A stretch of 64,000 nt of DNA from Actinomyces israelii DSM 43320 (GTDB lineage: Bacteria; Actinomycetota; Actinomycetes; Actinomycetales; Actinomycetaceae), in NCBI RefSeq assembly GCF_000711965.1, contig NZ_KL544004.1:50075-114074 (forward strand). The letters are read 5' to 3'. How positions within the stretch are numbered: position 1 is the first letter of the stretch; every line of letters begins with the position of its first letter. Of this stretch, positions 22,670 to 32,976 are shown one piece after another. Both the position numbers and the translations under genes were made by a program. The notes beneath the pieces were generated by a model that had not been told where the DNA came from, did no database searches, and worked only from the letters and a program-made list of their open reading frames with translations.

Positions 22670-23602
22670 TTACCGGCCCGCCGGCGGCGCGTAGGGCCCA
22701 CTGGCGGCGATCTCCGCCCAGCGCTGCTTGCTGATGCGGGAGGCGAGGACCGCGGCGATCACGCAGAAGACCAGGCCGGTCGTGATCCACACGAGTCGGC
22801 GGCTCGGAATGCTCAGGCCCATGATCGCGACGAGCTGGTTGCCGAGGTGGTACCCGCCGTGGATGCCGATGGCGGCCCAGGTGCTGCGCATGATCAGTGC
22901 GAGGCAGGCGGCGGCCAGTGCGAATCCGAGTGGTACGGCGAGGTAGAGGACGTGGTCCAGGGCGTTCTGCTGACCGCCGTTGGAGAGCAGGTGCGGGATG
23001 GTGAAGACGATCACTGCAGTCCATACGGCGCGCCTGGGGTGGTCGGACAGGCTCTGCAGGAGGTAGCCGCGCATGAGCGCCTCCTCACCGATTCCCTGGA
23101 ACACGTAGCTGAACACGATAGTGTTTGCGACCACGAGCCAGAGCGGCAGCACAGCGATCTCCTCCTTTGCCTCTGCCGGGGCCCGGGTCCCGATACCGGC
23201 AGCCAGGAGGACCGCGGCGAGGCAGCCGACGACGGCCACCGAGATTCCGGTTCCGGCCAGCGTGCCGAGCAGCGCTCGGCGGTTGAGGGTCAGGCCGGCG
23301 GCGCGCATGGGCCGATGGTCCGCGCAGCGGGTGAGCAGGACGGTGAACAGGAGGTAGAAGGGAAGGGGGATCAGCCGGATGAGGGTGGTCGCCTCCGCCC
23401 TGAGCAGGAGGTTGTTCGAGCCGTACCCGTCGCGCAGCGGGCCTATGAGGTATGCCAGCGCCGAGGAGAACGCGGCGACCTCGAAGGCGAGGAGGGCCAG
23501 GAGGGTGCGCGCCCAGCCGGGTGGGCGACGAGGAGTCTTCTGCTGCGACTCGGGCGCCTGGGGCCGGGGCTCTGGAGACTCTGCGGTGTGTGAGTGCGTC
23601 AT
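22670..23602 (-). CDS. CPBP-family intramembrane metalloprotease
   Basis: Three hundred ten residues, ATG 23602. About eight transmembrane helices. Catalytic signatures GIGEEALMRG (about 168), VFTIPHLLSN (about 200) and IGIHGGYHLGNQ (about 250) are those of CPBP/Abi (type II CAAX-like) proteases. The first 30 residues are Pro/Gln-rich and cytoplasmic. Family members process membrane proteins or give bacteriocin self-immunity; the substrate here is unknown. A TAGCGT hexamer ends six bases before the ATG, suggesting a leaderless mRNA. Divergent from the two-component pair. Confidence 0.85.
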   Translation of the reverse strand: MTHSHTAESPEPRPQAPESQQKTPRRPPGWARTLLALLAFEVAAFSSALAYLIGPLRDGYGSNNLLLRAEATTLIRLIPLPFYLLFTVLLTRCADHRPMRAAGLTLNRRALLGTLAGTGISVAVVGCLAAVLLAAGIGTRAPAEAKEEIAVLPLWLVVANTIVFSYVFQGIGEEALMRGYLLQSLSDHPRRAVWTAVIVFTIPHLLSNGGQQNALDHVLYLAVPLGFALAAACLALIMRSTWAAIGIHGGYHLGNQLVAIMGLSIPSRRLVWITTGLVFCVIAAVLASRISKQRWAEIAASGPYAPPAGR

Positions 23603-23708
23603 GCCTCGACGCTATGAACCCGCCCGGAGCGGTCTCGCGTGACCGGGGGCAGGAATCCTGACGCGCACCCATGACCCCGGTCATGGGACGTCGGGGTGCG
23701 AGCCGGTC

Positions 23709-23714
23709 TACGGT
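23709..23714 (+). promoter_or_regulatory. -10 box giving a probably leaderless histidine-kinase mRNA
   Basis: TACGGT ends 6 bases before the ATG at 23721, which puts the expected transcription start at the A of the start codon. No ribosome-binding site is present. The same arrangement recurs at several other genes in this window. Confidence 0.55.
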
Positions 23715-23720
23715 GAGCGG

Positions 23721-25001
23721 ATGAGCATCCAGCAGCAGCACACCGGTGGCCGGCCGGATCGATCGGGGGAGATCTTGCCGACGGGCGCCGCCCTTCTGCC
23801 CGTTCTGCAGATCCTCGCACTCGTGTGCCTGGCGATCTTCGGGCTGCGGCTTCTCGAGGCCTCGGCACTCACCGGGGTCGGCGTCGCGGTCCTGTGCTGC
23901 GTCCTTGCCGTGGTCGGTGTGGTCGGCGCCTTGTGGGTGGTACGACGGCGGCTGGGAGCCGGTCGCGGACGCGCGGCCTGCTCGGTGGTCGTGCTGCTTC
24001 TCGTAGCCGGGCCTGCGCAGCTGGGGACGATCGGCTTCTCCGTGCCGGTCCTCGTGGTGGCTGCCGCGCTGCTGGTCGTCGATATCGGTGTGCGCGCGAG
24101 CCTGGTCGGCGACGTGTTCGTGTCCGCCCTGCCGGTGCTGTCCCTGGCCCTTGGGCGATCATGGGCGCAGACCCTGTCCGACGTCCTCTCCTTCATGGCT
24201 CTCATGTCGGTCGGCACTGCTCTCGGAGTGGTCCTGTCCGGGTATGACGTCGCCCTGGCCGCCCAGCGCCGCGCGATCGCCGAGCGCGACGCGGCCCTGG
24301 AGGACACCAGGAGGAGGGTGGCGCTGGAGAAGGAGCTCATGCTGGCCCATGAGCGCGCGCGGGCCGCGCATGAGCTGCACGACGGGCTGGGGCACCGGCT
24401 GACGCAGATCGGGATGAGCCTGGAGTTCGCGGGCCGTGTGCGCGACTCGGACCCGAGCGCGGCGTGGAACGAGGTGGCGGTGGCCGAACGCACGAGCCGC
24501 GAGGCGGTGGGCGAGATGCGCACGTGGGTGCGGGCCCTGAGCCCCGTGCGCGCCGAGGGCTGTCGGGGCGTGGCGGGCCTGGAGGCCGTCGCGGCGTCGT
24601 TCCGCGGGACGGGGCTGGAGGTGCGGGTCCGCGACGAGCTCGGCCCGCACGTGCTCACCGAGGCGGCTGAGCTCCTCATGTACCGCGCCGTGCAGGAGGG
24701 GCTGACCAACGCCCTCAGGCACTCCCGGGCGCGGTCGGTGGAGATCCTGGCGGCTACAAGCGGCGACGGCCTCCTGGTCTCGGTGGCCAATGACATTCCC
24801 GCCGAGCGCCGTCAGGCGGTTCCGCAGGCGCTGGTGGGGCAGGGGGACGGTGCCGTCGCCGGGTTCGGCCTCGGCGGCCTGTCGGAGCGCGCCGCCGAGC
24901 TGGGCGGCGCGGTGACGGCGGGCAGGGTCGACGACTCCTTCCTGCTCACCCTGGTGCTCCCGCCCCGGGAGCTCGTCTCTTCGATCGATCGGAGGGCGTG
25001 A
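23721..25001 (+). CDS. NarL-type two-component sensor histidine kinase
   Basis: Four hundred twenty-six residues. Five to six hydrophobic segments (about 20-180) form a membrane sensor without a large external domain. A coiled coil (RRAIAERDAALEDTRRRVAL) leads to the HisKA_3 box HELHDGLGHRL, with phospho-acceptor His near residue 220. The C-terminal HATPase includes a near-canonical N box (YRAVQEGLTNALRHS) and GFGLGGLSERA. It phosphorylates the regulator encoded immediately downstream; stimulus unknown. It is divergent from the CPBP protease, which may belong to its regulon. Confidence 0.9.
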   Translation: MSIQQQHTGGRPDRSGEILPTGAALLPVLQILALVCLAIFGLRLLEASALTGVGVAVLCCVLAVVGVVGALWVVRRRLGAGRGRAACSVVVLLLVAGPAQLGTIGFSVPVLVVAAALLVVDIGVRASLVGDVFVSALPVLSLALGRSWAQTLSDVLSFMALMSVGTALGVVLSGYDVALAAQRRAIAERDAALEDTRRRVALEKELMLAHERARAAHELHDGLGHRLTQIGMSLEFAGRVRDSDPSAAWNEVAVAERTSREAVGEMRTWVRALSPVRAEGCRGVAGLEAVAASFRGTGLEVRVRDELGPHVLTEAAELLMYRAVQEGLTNALRHSRARSVEILAATSGDGLLVSVANDIPAERRQAVPQALVGQGDGAVAGFGLGGLSERAAELGGAVTAGRVDDSFLLTLVLPPRELVSSIDRRA

Positions 25002-25639
25002 TGAGTGCGCCGATCCGGATCCTGGTGGTTGACGACCAGCAGCTCCTGCGCCGGGGCCTGATCATGCTCTTCGGCACCGTCGACGACGTCGAGGTGGTGG
25101 CCCAGGCCGCCCATGGGGCCGAGGCCCTGGCGGTGCTGCGCGCCAGGGAGGTCGACGTCGTCCTGGCGGACGCGAAGATGCCGGTCATGGACGGGATCGA
25201 GCTCGTGCGGCAGTGCTCCCGGACGCACCCGGGTCTGCCGGTCCTGGTGCTGACCACCTTCGACGAGCCCGACGTCGTCCAGGGGGCGGTCGCCGCCGGG
25301 GCGGCGGGGTTCCTGCTCAAGGACACCTCGATCGAGTCCTTGGCCGAGGCCGTGCGCGCGGTGGCGGCGGGCGGGCTGGTCATCGACCCGCGCGTGGCGC
25401 GGCTCGCCCTCGCCTCCCCGAAGAACGACGAGGGCGAGCCGCCCGTGCTGGCCGTCCTCACCCCGACCGAGCGCGAGGTGGCCGCACTGGTGGCCGAGGG
25501 CCTGACGAACCAGGCGATCGCGGAGCGCATGGTGCTCGCCGAGGGCACGGTCAAGAACCACGTCTCCGCCCTGCTGCGCAAGCTGCAGGCGTCCGACCGC
25601 ACCGTGCTGGCGCTGACCCTGTACAAGGCCCTCCACTGA
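25001..25639 (+). CDS. NarL/LuxR-family response regulator
   Basis: Two hundred twelve residues from ATG 25001, one base overlapping the kinase stop; GGAGGG is four bases upstream. The receiver domain has Asp11-Asp12 and phospho-acceptor Asp57 (VVLADAKMP), plus Thr (VLTTFDE) and Lys (FLLKDTS). The C-terminal LuxR helix-turn-helix includes LTPTEREVAALVAEGLTNQA and GTVKNHVSALLRKL. It partners with the kinase just upstream. Targets unknown. Confidence 0.92.
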   Translation: MSAPIRILVVDDQQLLRRGLIMLFGTVDDVEVVAQAAHGAEALAVLRAREVDVVLADAKMPVMDGIELVRQCSRTHPGLPVLVLTTFDEPDVVQGAVAAGAAGFLLKDTSIESLAEAVRAVAAGGLVIDPRVARLALASPKNDEGEPPVLAVLTPTEREVAALVAEGLTNQAIAERMVLAEGTVKNHVSALLRKLQASDRTVLALTLYKALH

Positions 25640-26032
25640 GCCCGGCCCGCGAGAGCGGCCCCCGCACCGCTAGCTGGTGTCCCTTTTCTCGGCTTGGTTG
25701 GCAGTGATGGTTGGCAGTGCCGGCGACGACGTCGATGAGGCCGCAGGCGATCCGGCCGGCTCGCCCCGTGGATCGGAGCACATCCGCTCGCGCGGGCGGA
25801 CCCGCCAGCAGGGCACGCACCGCCGTCGCCCGCGTGCTGGAGAGGCGCAGGTCTCCAGGGACGCGCGGCCGCCCACGCACGGCCTCGAGGTCATCAGGGT
25901 CATCGACTCCGATGAGCGCTTCCCGGCCCGCTCTCCGGCCCGTTCTCCTGGCCCGTCGCGATCGGCCTGAAAAGCCGCCAGATGCGCCCGTCCGCGCACC
26001 TACGCGTGCACCGAGCGCATAGCCTTGCTCCC
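25640..26032. other. 393-bp interval without a convincing gene
   Basis: Open frames of about 100 codons exist on both strands here (for example 25677-25970 plus and 25670-25999 minus), but none has a ribosome site, an initiation signal or a recognisable fold, and the codon-position bias is weak. The last bases hold TAGCCT (26020-26025), a -10-like hexamer seven bases before the fumarase ATG. I see nothing else definite. Confidence 0.4.
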
Positions 26033-27469
<1,437 letters not shown>

Positions 27470-27484
27470 TCGCGAGCGGCGGCC

Positions 27485-28063
27485 TCACCCGGCGGGGCTG
27501 AGCGCCGCCGCTCCGAAGGACACGCTGAAGTCCTCGCACCACAGGTCGACGGAGGGCCACGCCGCCGGGTCGAAGTCCGCGGGCAGGTCGTAGACCTGGT
27601 TGCCGCGATTGCCCTTGAGGGGGGCCACCTCGAGGTGCTCGTGGTCGCCCGCGGTCGTCCACCCGGCGGCCCCCTCGACGACGGGGCCCGCGCTCAGCCA
27701 CACCCGCACATCGGGGCCGTTGCTGGTCTCCAGGTTGGAGAGCACCAGCTGGTGGGAGCCGTCGGAGCCGCGCACAATGCTCGCCTCGCCGGTGGTGGTG
27801 TGCTCGTGGGAGATGAAGGTGCCGCGTGCGACCAGCTCGGGACCCTCGGCGCCGGCTGCGGGACTCCCCGTCGCGCTGCCCGCCGGCTCCCCGGTGGCGG
27901 GTGCCTGGCCGGCGGCCGCCACCTGGGGGATCTTGTCGTCGACCCTCGTGTTGACGAAAAGGAGCCACGGCTTGAAGACGGGCAGGGCGATGGCGAGCGC
28001 GATGAGGATGAGGCCGCCCAGCCCCAGGAGGAGGCGACGACGGGGGAAACGCGATCCGGCCAT
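27485..28063 (-). CDS. DM13-domain membrane-anchored protein
   Basis: One hundred ninety-two residues. One N-terminal transmembrane segment (about 11-30), an Ala/Gly/Pro linker, then a DM13 domain (about 78-190): ARGTFISHEHTTTGEASI, LSNLETSNGPDVRVWLS and NQVYDLPADFDPAAWPSVDLWC. The fold is related to electron-transfer and redox-sensing modules, with a conserved Cys near the end (LWCEDFSV). It faces outward. Function in the cell envelope is not established. Confidence 0.85.
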   Translation of the reverse strand: MAGSRFPRRRLLLGLGGLILIALAIALPVFKPWLLFVNTRVDDKIPQVAAAGQAPATGEPAGSATGSPAAGAEGPELVARGTFISHEHTTTGEASIVRGSDGSHQLVLSNLETSNGPDVRVWLSAGPVVEGAAGWTTAGDHEHLEVAPLKGNRGNQVYDLPADFDPAAWPSVDLWCEDFSVSFGAAALSPAG

Positions 28064-28191
28064 AAGGACAACCTTTCGAAACGGAGTTCAGAAAACAGGC
28101 ATTTCTATGAATGCGTGTGGGGTGAACCCGGGGCCGCGGGGATCTATTCCCGTCGGCGGGCGGCCGGGCGCGGCAGCTGGTCCGGGGCTCC

Positions 28192-29598
28192 TCAGCGTTC
28201 GAAGACCCGCGCCACCTCGGGGCTGCTGCGGAGGTAGCCGTCCAGGATGCGGCGGGCCGCGCGGACGGAGTCGACCAGGGGATGGGCCGCCAGGGCCCGC
28301 CACGCCAGGGTGAGGTCCCCGCTGAGCGCGGCGTCGATCGCGAGCTCCTCGCAGCCCTTGACGGCGCTGACCAGTCCGAGCTCGGCGCCCGCCAGGCGCC
28401 CCACCCGCCGGGGGTGCACCCCGTCGGCGTCGACCACGCAGGGCACCTCCACCACCGCGTCCTCGCGCAGCTGCGGCACGAGGAGCCCGGCGCCGTCACG
28501 GCCGTGGGCCTGGGCGTTGCCGACGTCGAGGATCATCCGGGCGGGCCTCCCCGTGGACACGGCCGTCATGAGGTCGAGCGCCACCTGCTGGTAGCCGCCG
28601 CCCGCCAGGTCCTCCTCGCGCCGGTCCAGCTCGCCGGGCCGGCGCGACTCGGACATGTACGTGGCCTCCCGCTGCCGGTGGGCGCGGGTCCACAGCTCCC
28701 CGGCCCGTCCGGGCTCCCTCTCGACGGCGTCGTAGAAGGTCTCCTGCTGGCGCTCCAGGAACTGCCCGCGGGTGAGGGCCTCCCGGCGAATGCGGGCCAC
28801 GGACTCGCGGTTGAGGTAGTAGTAGAAGAGGTACTCGTTGGGCAGCATGCCCAGGGCCCGCACCCAGTCGGCGCCGAGGACGCGGGCCTCCTCGATGCGT
28901 TCCAGGGCCTCGTCCGAGGCCAGCAGGTCGGGCAGGCGGTCGTGCCCGGCCGTGCTCAGCGAGCGCAGCCAGCCCAGGTGGTTCAGCCCGACGTAGTCGA
29001 AGTCGAGCTCCCCGCCATCGGCGGTGCCGACCCGCCTCTCGTCCAGCCCCAGGGCCGCCGCGACCCGGTGCACCAGGCCGATCGGGGTGTCGCAGATGCC
29101 CACGACGCGCTCGCCCAGGAGCGTGCGCATCGCCTGAGTGATCAGGCCTGCCGGGTTGGTGAAGTTGATGACCCAGGCCTCGGGCGCGAGGTCCCGTACC
29201 ACGCGGGCGAGCTCCATGGCGGCGGGGACGGTGCGGAAGGCGTAGGCGTAGCCGCCGACGCCCACCGTCTCCTGGCCGAGCACGCCGTGGTCCAGGGCCA
29301 CGCGCTCGTCGACGACGCGCCCGTGCGCGCCTCCCACGCGGATGGCCGAGAAGACGAAGTCCGCCCCGCGCACGGCCTCGGCTGGCTCCGTGGTGGTCAC
29401 GACCGCGGGGGCGTGGGGAAGGCCGAGGTCCGCGATGACGGCGCGCATGACGTCCAGGCGGCGCCGGGAGACGTCGTAGAGGCAGACCTCGTCCACCTTA
29501 AGTCCCGGGTAGGGACCGGTTCCCGCGCGGGCGGCGGCGAGCACCTCGACCACCCGGGGGACGCGGAAGCCTCCGCCGCCTGCGATCACGAGCCTCAT
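28192..29598 (-). CDS. GH4-family glycosidase (6-phospho-glucosidase type)
   Basis: Four hundred sixty-eight residues; ATG 29598 overlaps the regulator stop (ATGA). Starts with the NAD-binding motif VIAGGGGFRVP and carries VINFTNPAGL, the metal-cysteine motif GICDTPIG and NHLGWL, all diagnostic of the NAD+/Mn-dependent GH4 family. CDxPIG resembles phospho-glycosidases rather than the CHSV of alpha-galactosidases. It should cleave a phosphorylated disaccharide by a redox elimination mechanism. It forms one operon with its DeoR regulator, divergent from a kinase and ABC importer. Confidence 0.87.
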   Translation of the reverse strand: MRLVIAGGGGFRVPRVVEVLAAARAGTGPYPGLKVDEVCLYDVSRRRLDVMRAVIADLGLPHAPAVVTTTEPAEAVRGADFVFSAIRVGGAHGRVVDERVALDHGVLGQETVGVGGYAYAFRTVPAAMELARVVRDLAPEAWVINFTNPAGLITQAMRTLLGERVVGICDTPIGLVHRVAAALGLDERRVGTADGGELDFDYVGLNHLGWLRSLSTAGHDRLPDLLASDEALERIEEARVLGADWVRALGMLPNEYLFYYYLNRESVARIRREALTRGQFLERQQETFYDAVEREPGRAGELWTRAHRQREATYMSESRRPGELDRREEDLAGGGYQQVALDLMTAVSTGRPARMILDVGNAQAHGRDGAGLLVPQLREDAVVEVPCVVDADGVHPRRVGRLAGAELGLVSAVKGCEELAIDAALSGDLTLAWRALAAHPLVDSVRAARRILDGYLRSSPEVARVFER

Positions 29599-30344
29599 AC
29601 GGGGATGACCTCCGTGTCGGTGCTCTCCAGGGACGGCAGCGGGTCCGTCGCCGGGGCGGCGGTGGTGACAACCGTCTGAAGGTCGGTGACCGGGCACACG
29701 GGCAGGAGCCCCGACCCCGGGAACTTGTCGGTGGTGGCCAGCAGGCAGGTGCGCTCGGCCGCCTCCCGGATGGCGTGCTTGATGGGAACCTCGGTACCTG
29801 TGGAGTCGAGCACCGTGCCGTCGGGGCGCAGCCCGGAGGCGCCCATGAAGGCCACGTCGGCGCTGAGCTGGGCCAGGGCCTGCAGGGGCAGGGCGCCCAC
29901 GAGGGAGAGGTAGGAGGGGCGCAGCAGCCCCCCGAGCACAATGAGCTCGACGGCGCGATCCTCGCGCAGCTCGTCGACCACGGCCAGCGAGGCGGTCACC
30001 ACGGTGATCTTCCGGCCGCGCAGGTGGCGGGCGGCCGCCGCGCAGGTGGTGCCGATGTCGATGAGCACGACGTCACGGTCTCGCACCAGGCGCGCCGCGG
30101 CGGCGCCGATGCGATCCTTCTCGGGCGCCGAGCGGACGGCCACGTGCGAGAAGGGCTGCTCGTCCGCCTCCGCGGCCCCGCCGCCGCGCACGCGCTGAAG
30201 CCTGCCCTGCCGGTCGAGGTGATTGAGGTCGCGGCGGATCGTCGACTCCGAGACCTCCAGGCGCCGGGCCAGGTCCGCGACGGTGGCCCCGCCCTGCTCG
30301 CGCACCAGGTCGAGTATCGCGGAACGGCGCTGTGGAACCAACAT
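29595..30344 (-). CDS. DeoR-family transcriptional regulator of the GH4/ABC sugar locus
   Basis: Two hundred forty-nine residues, ATG 30344. N-terminal helix-turn-helix (GATVADLARRLEVSESTIRR, about 20-39) and a C-terminal sugar-phosphate-binding domain (about 75-240: DVVLIDIGTTCAAAARHL and FMGASGLRPDG). Members are usually released by a phosphorylated sugar. TAATCT ends six bases upstream of the ATG, so the mRNA may be leaderless. The intergenic region it shares with the kinase gene contains two TTGCTC sites 20 bases apart. Confidence 0.9.
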   Translation of the reverse strand: MLVPQRRSAILDLVREQGGATVADLARRLEVSESTIRRDLNHLDRQGRLQRVRGGGAAEADEQPFSHVAVRSAPEKDRIGAAAARLVRDRDVVLIDIGTTCAAAARHLRGRKITVVTASLAVVDELREDRAVELIVLGGLLRPSYLSLVGALPLQALAQLSADVAFMGASGLRPDGTVLDSTGTEVPIKHAIREAAERTCLLATTDKFPGSGLLPVCPVTDLQTVVTTAAPATDPLPSLESTDTEVIPV

Positions 30345-30373
30345 GCTCGAAGATTACAGCACGTGCGCGATTC

Positions 30374-30399
30374 TTGCTCGACTATGACTGGATTTGCTC
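30374..30399. promoter_or_regulatory. Candidate DeoR operator pair between divergent sugar genes
   Basis: TTGCTC occurs at 30374-30379 and 30394-30399, two helical turns apart, in an AT-richer stretch of the 113-bp divergent region. Direct hexamer repeats on one helix face are typical of DeoR-family operators. Regulator identity is inferred from adjacency. Confidence 0.45.
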
Positions 30400-30457
30400 A
30401 TTATTGGCATCTGGTGGCATCATTGAGGCGGGATGCACTGCTGACAAGGAGGTCGCC

Positions 30458-31489
30458 GTGAGAAGCATCAGCCGTCCTGTCTGCGTTGCGGGCCCCGTCT
30501 TCCTCGACGTCGTCATGAGCGGCCTGTCCCGCGCCCCGCGCCCGGGGGAGGAGCAGTGGGTCCCGGAGTGTGCCGTCGCCCCCGGAGGCGGCGCCAACCA
30601 GGCCGTCGTGCTGGCGCGGCTCGGAGCGCCCGTGATGGTGCGCTGCGACCTGGGCGAGGACCGCGCCGGAGACCTGGTGCGCGGCGCCCTCGCCGAGGAG
30701 GGCGTTGACCTCCGCCACGCCCGCCGGGTGGAGCGCCAGCCGGTCACGGTGTCCCTGGGCCTCGACGGCGACCGGGCCATGACCAGCTGCGGGTCGGACG
30801 CCACCCCGCCGCTGGCGGGCCTCCCCGCCCCCTGCGCGCTCCTGGCCGACCTGCGCGCCCTGGCGGCGAACCGGAGGACCATCAGCTCCTGGCGCACCGG
30901 GCGGGAGCCCGCCACCGTCGTCGGCGACGTCGGCTGGGACGCCACCGGCCGATGGGACCCGGCCGACCTCGCCGCGCTCGACATCGCGGACGCCGTCACC
31001 CCCAACGACGCCGAGGCCGTGCGCTACACCCGCACCGGTTCAGCGCGCCACGCGGCCCGCGCGCTCGCCGAGCGGGTCCCGGTGGCCGTCGTCACGTGCG
31101 GGAGCCGCGGCGTCGTCGCCTGCGACGGCGAGCAGGAGATCGCCCTGCCGGCCGCCCCCGCCCGGGCGGTGGACGCCACCGGCGCCGGAGACTGCCTCAC
31201 CGCCGCCCTGACCTGGGGCCTGATCCACCGCCTGCCCCTGAGGACGGCCCTCAGCCTGGCGAGCATCGCCGCCTCCCTGGCGGTCGAGCACCCGGGCGGC
31301 TCGGCCGGCGCCCCCACCCCCGCTCGGCTCGCCGCGCGCGCCCGCCGGATCAGCCCCGTCCCCGGCTACGACCTCAGCTTCCTGGACCTGCTCGACGCCA
31401 TCGACGCCATCGACGCCATCGACGCCATCGACGACGTCCAGGCGATCTCCCCGACCACTCCGCAACCGCATGAAGGAGCCCTCCGATGA
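30458..31489 (+). CDS. PfkB-family carbohydrate kinase
   Basis: Three hundred forty-three residues from GTG 30458, placed by AAGGAGG. It has the PfkB N-terminal glycine pair (VAPGGGANQAVVLARLGAPV, about 36-55) and the ATP-site signature DATGAGDCLTAALTWGL (about 238-254) with catalytic Asp. Ribokinase-like enzymes phosphorylate free sugars or nucleosides. As first gene of the importer operon it could phosphorylate the incoming sugar before GH4 cleavage. The C-terminal tail contains a 9-bp repeat encoding Asp-Ala-Ile units. Confidence 0.88.
   Translation: MRSISRPVCVAGPVFLDVVMSGLSRAPRPGEEQWVPECAVAPGGGANQAVVLARLGAPVMVRCDLGEDRAGDLVRGALAEEGVDLRHARRVERQPVTVSLGLDGDRAMTSCGSDATPPLAGLPAPCALLADLRALAANRRTISSWRTGREPATVVGDVGWDATGRWDPADLAALDIADAVTPNDAEAVRYTRTGSARHAARALAERVPVAVVTCGSRGVVACDGEQEIALPAAPARAVDATGAGDCLTAALTWGLIHRLPLRTALSLASIAASLAVEHPGGSAGAPTPARLAARARRISPVPGYDLSFLDLLDAIDAIDAIDAIDDVQAISPTTPQPHEGALR
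31394..31429. repeat. 9-bp tandem repeat (4 copies) in the kinase 3' end
   Basis: GACGCCATC is repeated four times without error and encodes (DAI)4 in the disordered tail of the PfkB kinase. Copy-number change would alter only tail length, since nine is a multiple of three. Confidence 0.9.
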
Positions 31490-32880
31490 GCCCCACCCCT
31501 CTTGCCGCCGTTGTCGACTCGCGCCCCATGAGCCGCCGCGGCCTCCTGCTCGGCTCCGGTGCGCTCGCCGTCGCCGCCTCCCTGTCCGCCTGCGCCCCCA
31601 AGGGCGGCTCCGCCTCGGCCGGCGCCACCCCCGTGGAGGTGTCCACCGACATCGCCTCCGCGCCCGAGCAGATCCTCACGGTCTGGGACCAGGAGGTCCG
31701 CGGCAGCCAGAACGAGCAGATGCAGCGCCTCAACGACGCCTTCATGCGGGCCTGCCCGAACATCACCATCAACCGGGTCTCCCAGTCCTTCGACGACCTT
31801 CAGACCACCCTGCGCCTGGCGCTGACCGGCGAGGACGCCCCCGACGTCGTCGAGGCCAACAACAGCCGCAGCACCATGGGCCAGCTCGTCTCCGCCGGCC
31901 AGCTGCGCCCCCTGGACCCCTGGATCAGCGCCTACGGCTGGGACGCCGCCTACCCGCCCTCCATCCTGGCCTACTCCTCCTACTCCGCGGACGGAGCCAC
32001 CTTCGGGGAGGGCTCCCTGTGGGGCCTGCCCCAGGTCGGCGAGGCCGTGGGCATCTACTACTCCAGGTCGCGCCTGTCCGCCCTGGGCCTGGCCGCGCCC
32101 CGGAGCTGGGAGGACTTCACCGGCCAGCTCGCCACCATCAAGGACGCCGGGCAGACCCCGCTCATGCTCGGCAATGTCGAGAAGTGGCCCGGCCTCCACG
32201 TCTTCGGCCCCGTCCAGGGCGCCCACGTGGACGCCGCGACCATCCGCGCCCTCGGCTTCGGCAGTGCCGGGGCCTCCTGGAACACCCCGGAGAACCTCGC
32301 CGCGGCCACCGAGCTCCAGGGGTGGGCCACCAGGGGCTACTTCAACGACGGCTTCAACGGCCTCGACTACGACACCGTGTGGCAGAGCTTCTCCCGGGGC
32401 GACGGCGTCTTCCTCATGGCCGGCTCCTGGCTGGCGCCCGACCTGAAGGCGGTCATGGGCTCCGACGTCGCCTTCATCCTCCCGCCCAGGGCCGCGGGGA
32501 TGGACAAGGTCCGCACCACCGGCGGCACCGGCCTGCCCTTCGCGATCACCTCGGCGGCCAAGGACCCCAATGTCGCGGCGGCCTACATCAGCTTCATCAC
32601 CAGCGCCGAGGCCATGCAGGTCCTGGCCGACACCGGCAACGTCCCGGTCAACGGCACCGCCGGCTTCGCCACCGCCGAGGACTCCGTGACCAACGACGTC
32701 ATGCGCGCCTTCAGCGAGCTGACCACCGACGGCGAGATCCTGCCCTACCTCGACTACGCCACGCCGACCTTCGACCAGGTCCTGGGCGACGCCCTCCAGG
32801 GCCTCCTGGACGCACGGACCCGGCCCCAGGAGTTCACCGACGCCCTCCAGGCCTCCTACACCGAGTTCATCGACGGCTGA
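31486..32880 (+). CDS. ABC sugar transporter solute-binding lipoprotein
   Basis: Four hundred sixty-four residues, ATG 31486 overlapping the kinase stop by four bases. A twin-arginine start (SRRGLLLGSG) and lipobox LSAC (Cys36) mark it as a lipidated, probably Tat-exported protein on the outer face of the membrane. The mature part has the family-1 solute-binding layout (ILTVWDQEVRGSQNEQMQRL, then AFMRACPNI, then LTGEDAPDVVEANNS). It captures an oligosaccharide and delivers it to the two permeases downstream. No ATPase gene is present; a shared MsmK/MsiK-type ATPase must be encoded elsewhere. Confidence 0.92.
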   Translation: MSPTPLAAVVDSRPMSRRGLLLGSGALAVAASLSACAPKGGSASAGATPVEVSTDIASAPEQILTVWDQEVRGSQNEQMQRLNDAFMRACPNITINRVSQSFDDLQTTLRLALTGEDAPDVVEANNSRSTMGQLVSAGQLRPLDPWISAYGWDAAYPPSILAYSSYSADGATFGEGSLWGLPQVGEAVGIYYSRSRLSALGLAAPRSWEDFTGQLATIKDAGQTPLMLGNVEKWPGLHVFGPVQGAHVDAATIRALGFGSAGASWNTPENLAAATELQGWATRGYFNDGFNGLDYDTVWQSFSRGDGVFLMAGSWLAPDLKAVMGSDVAFILPPRAAGMDKVRTTGGTGLPFAITSAAKDPNVAAAYISFITSAEAMQVLADTGNVPVNGTAGFATAEDSVTNDVMRAFSELTTDGEILPYLDYATPTFDQVLGDALQGLLDARTRPQEFTDALQASYTEFIDG

Positions 32881-32976
32881 CGGCCGCTGACGGCCGCTGA
32901 CGGCCGCGGCCCGACCGCCACCGCAGGCCCGCAGGCCGCCACGCCCGCACAGGAGACGCAGGAGACGCAGGAGACC

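Noticed and set aside
25677-25970. 97-codon plus frame and overlapping minus frames after the response regulator
   Set aside because: No ribosome site, fold or consistent codon bias; reported only as an interval without a convincing gene.
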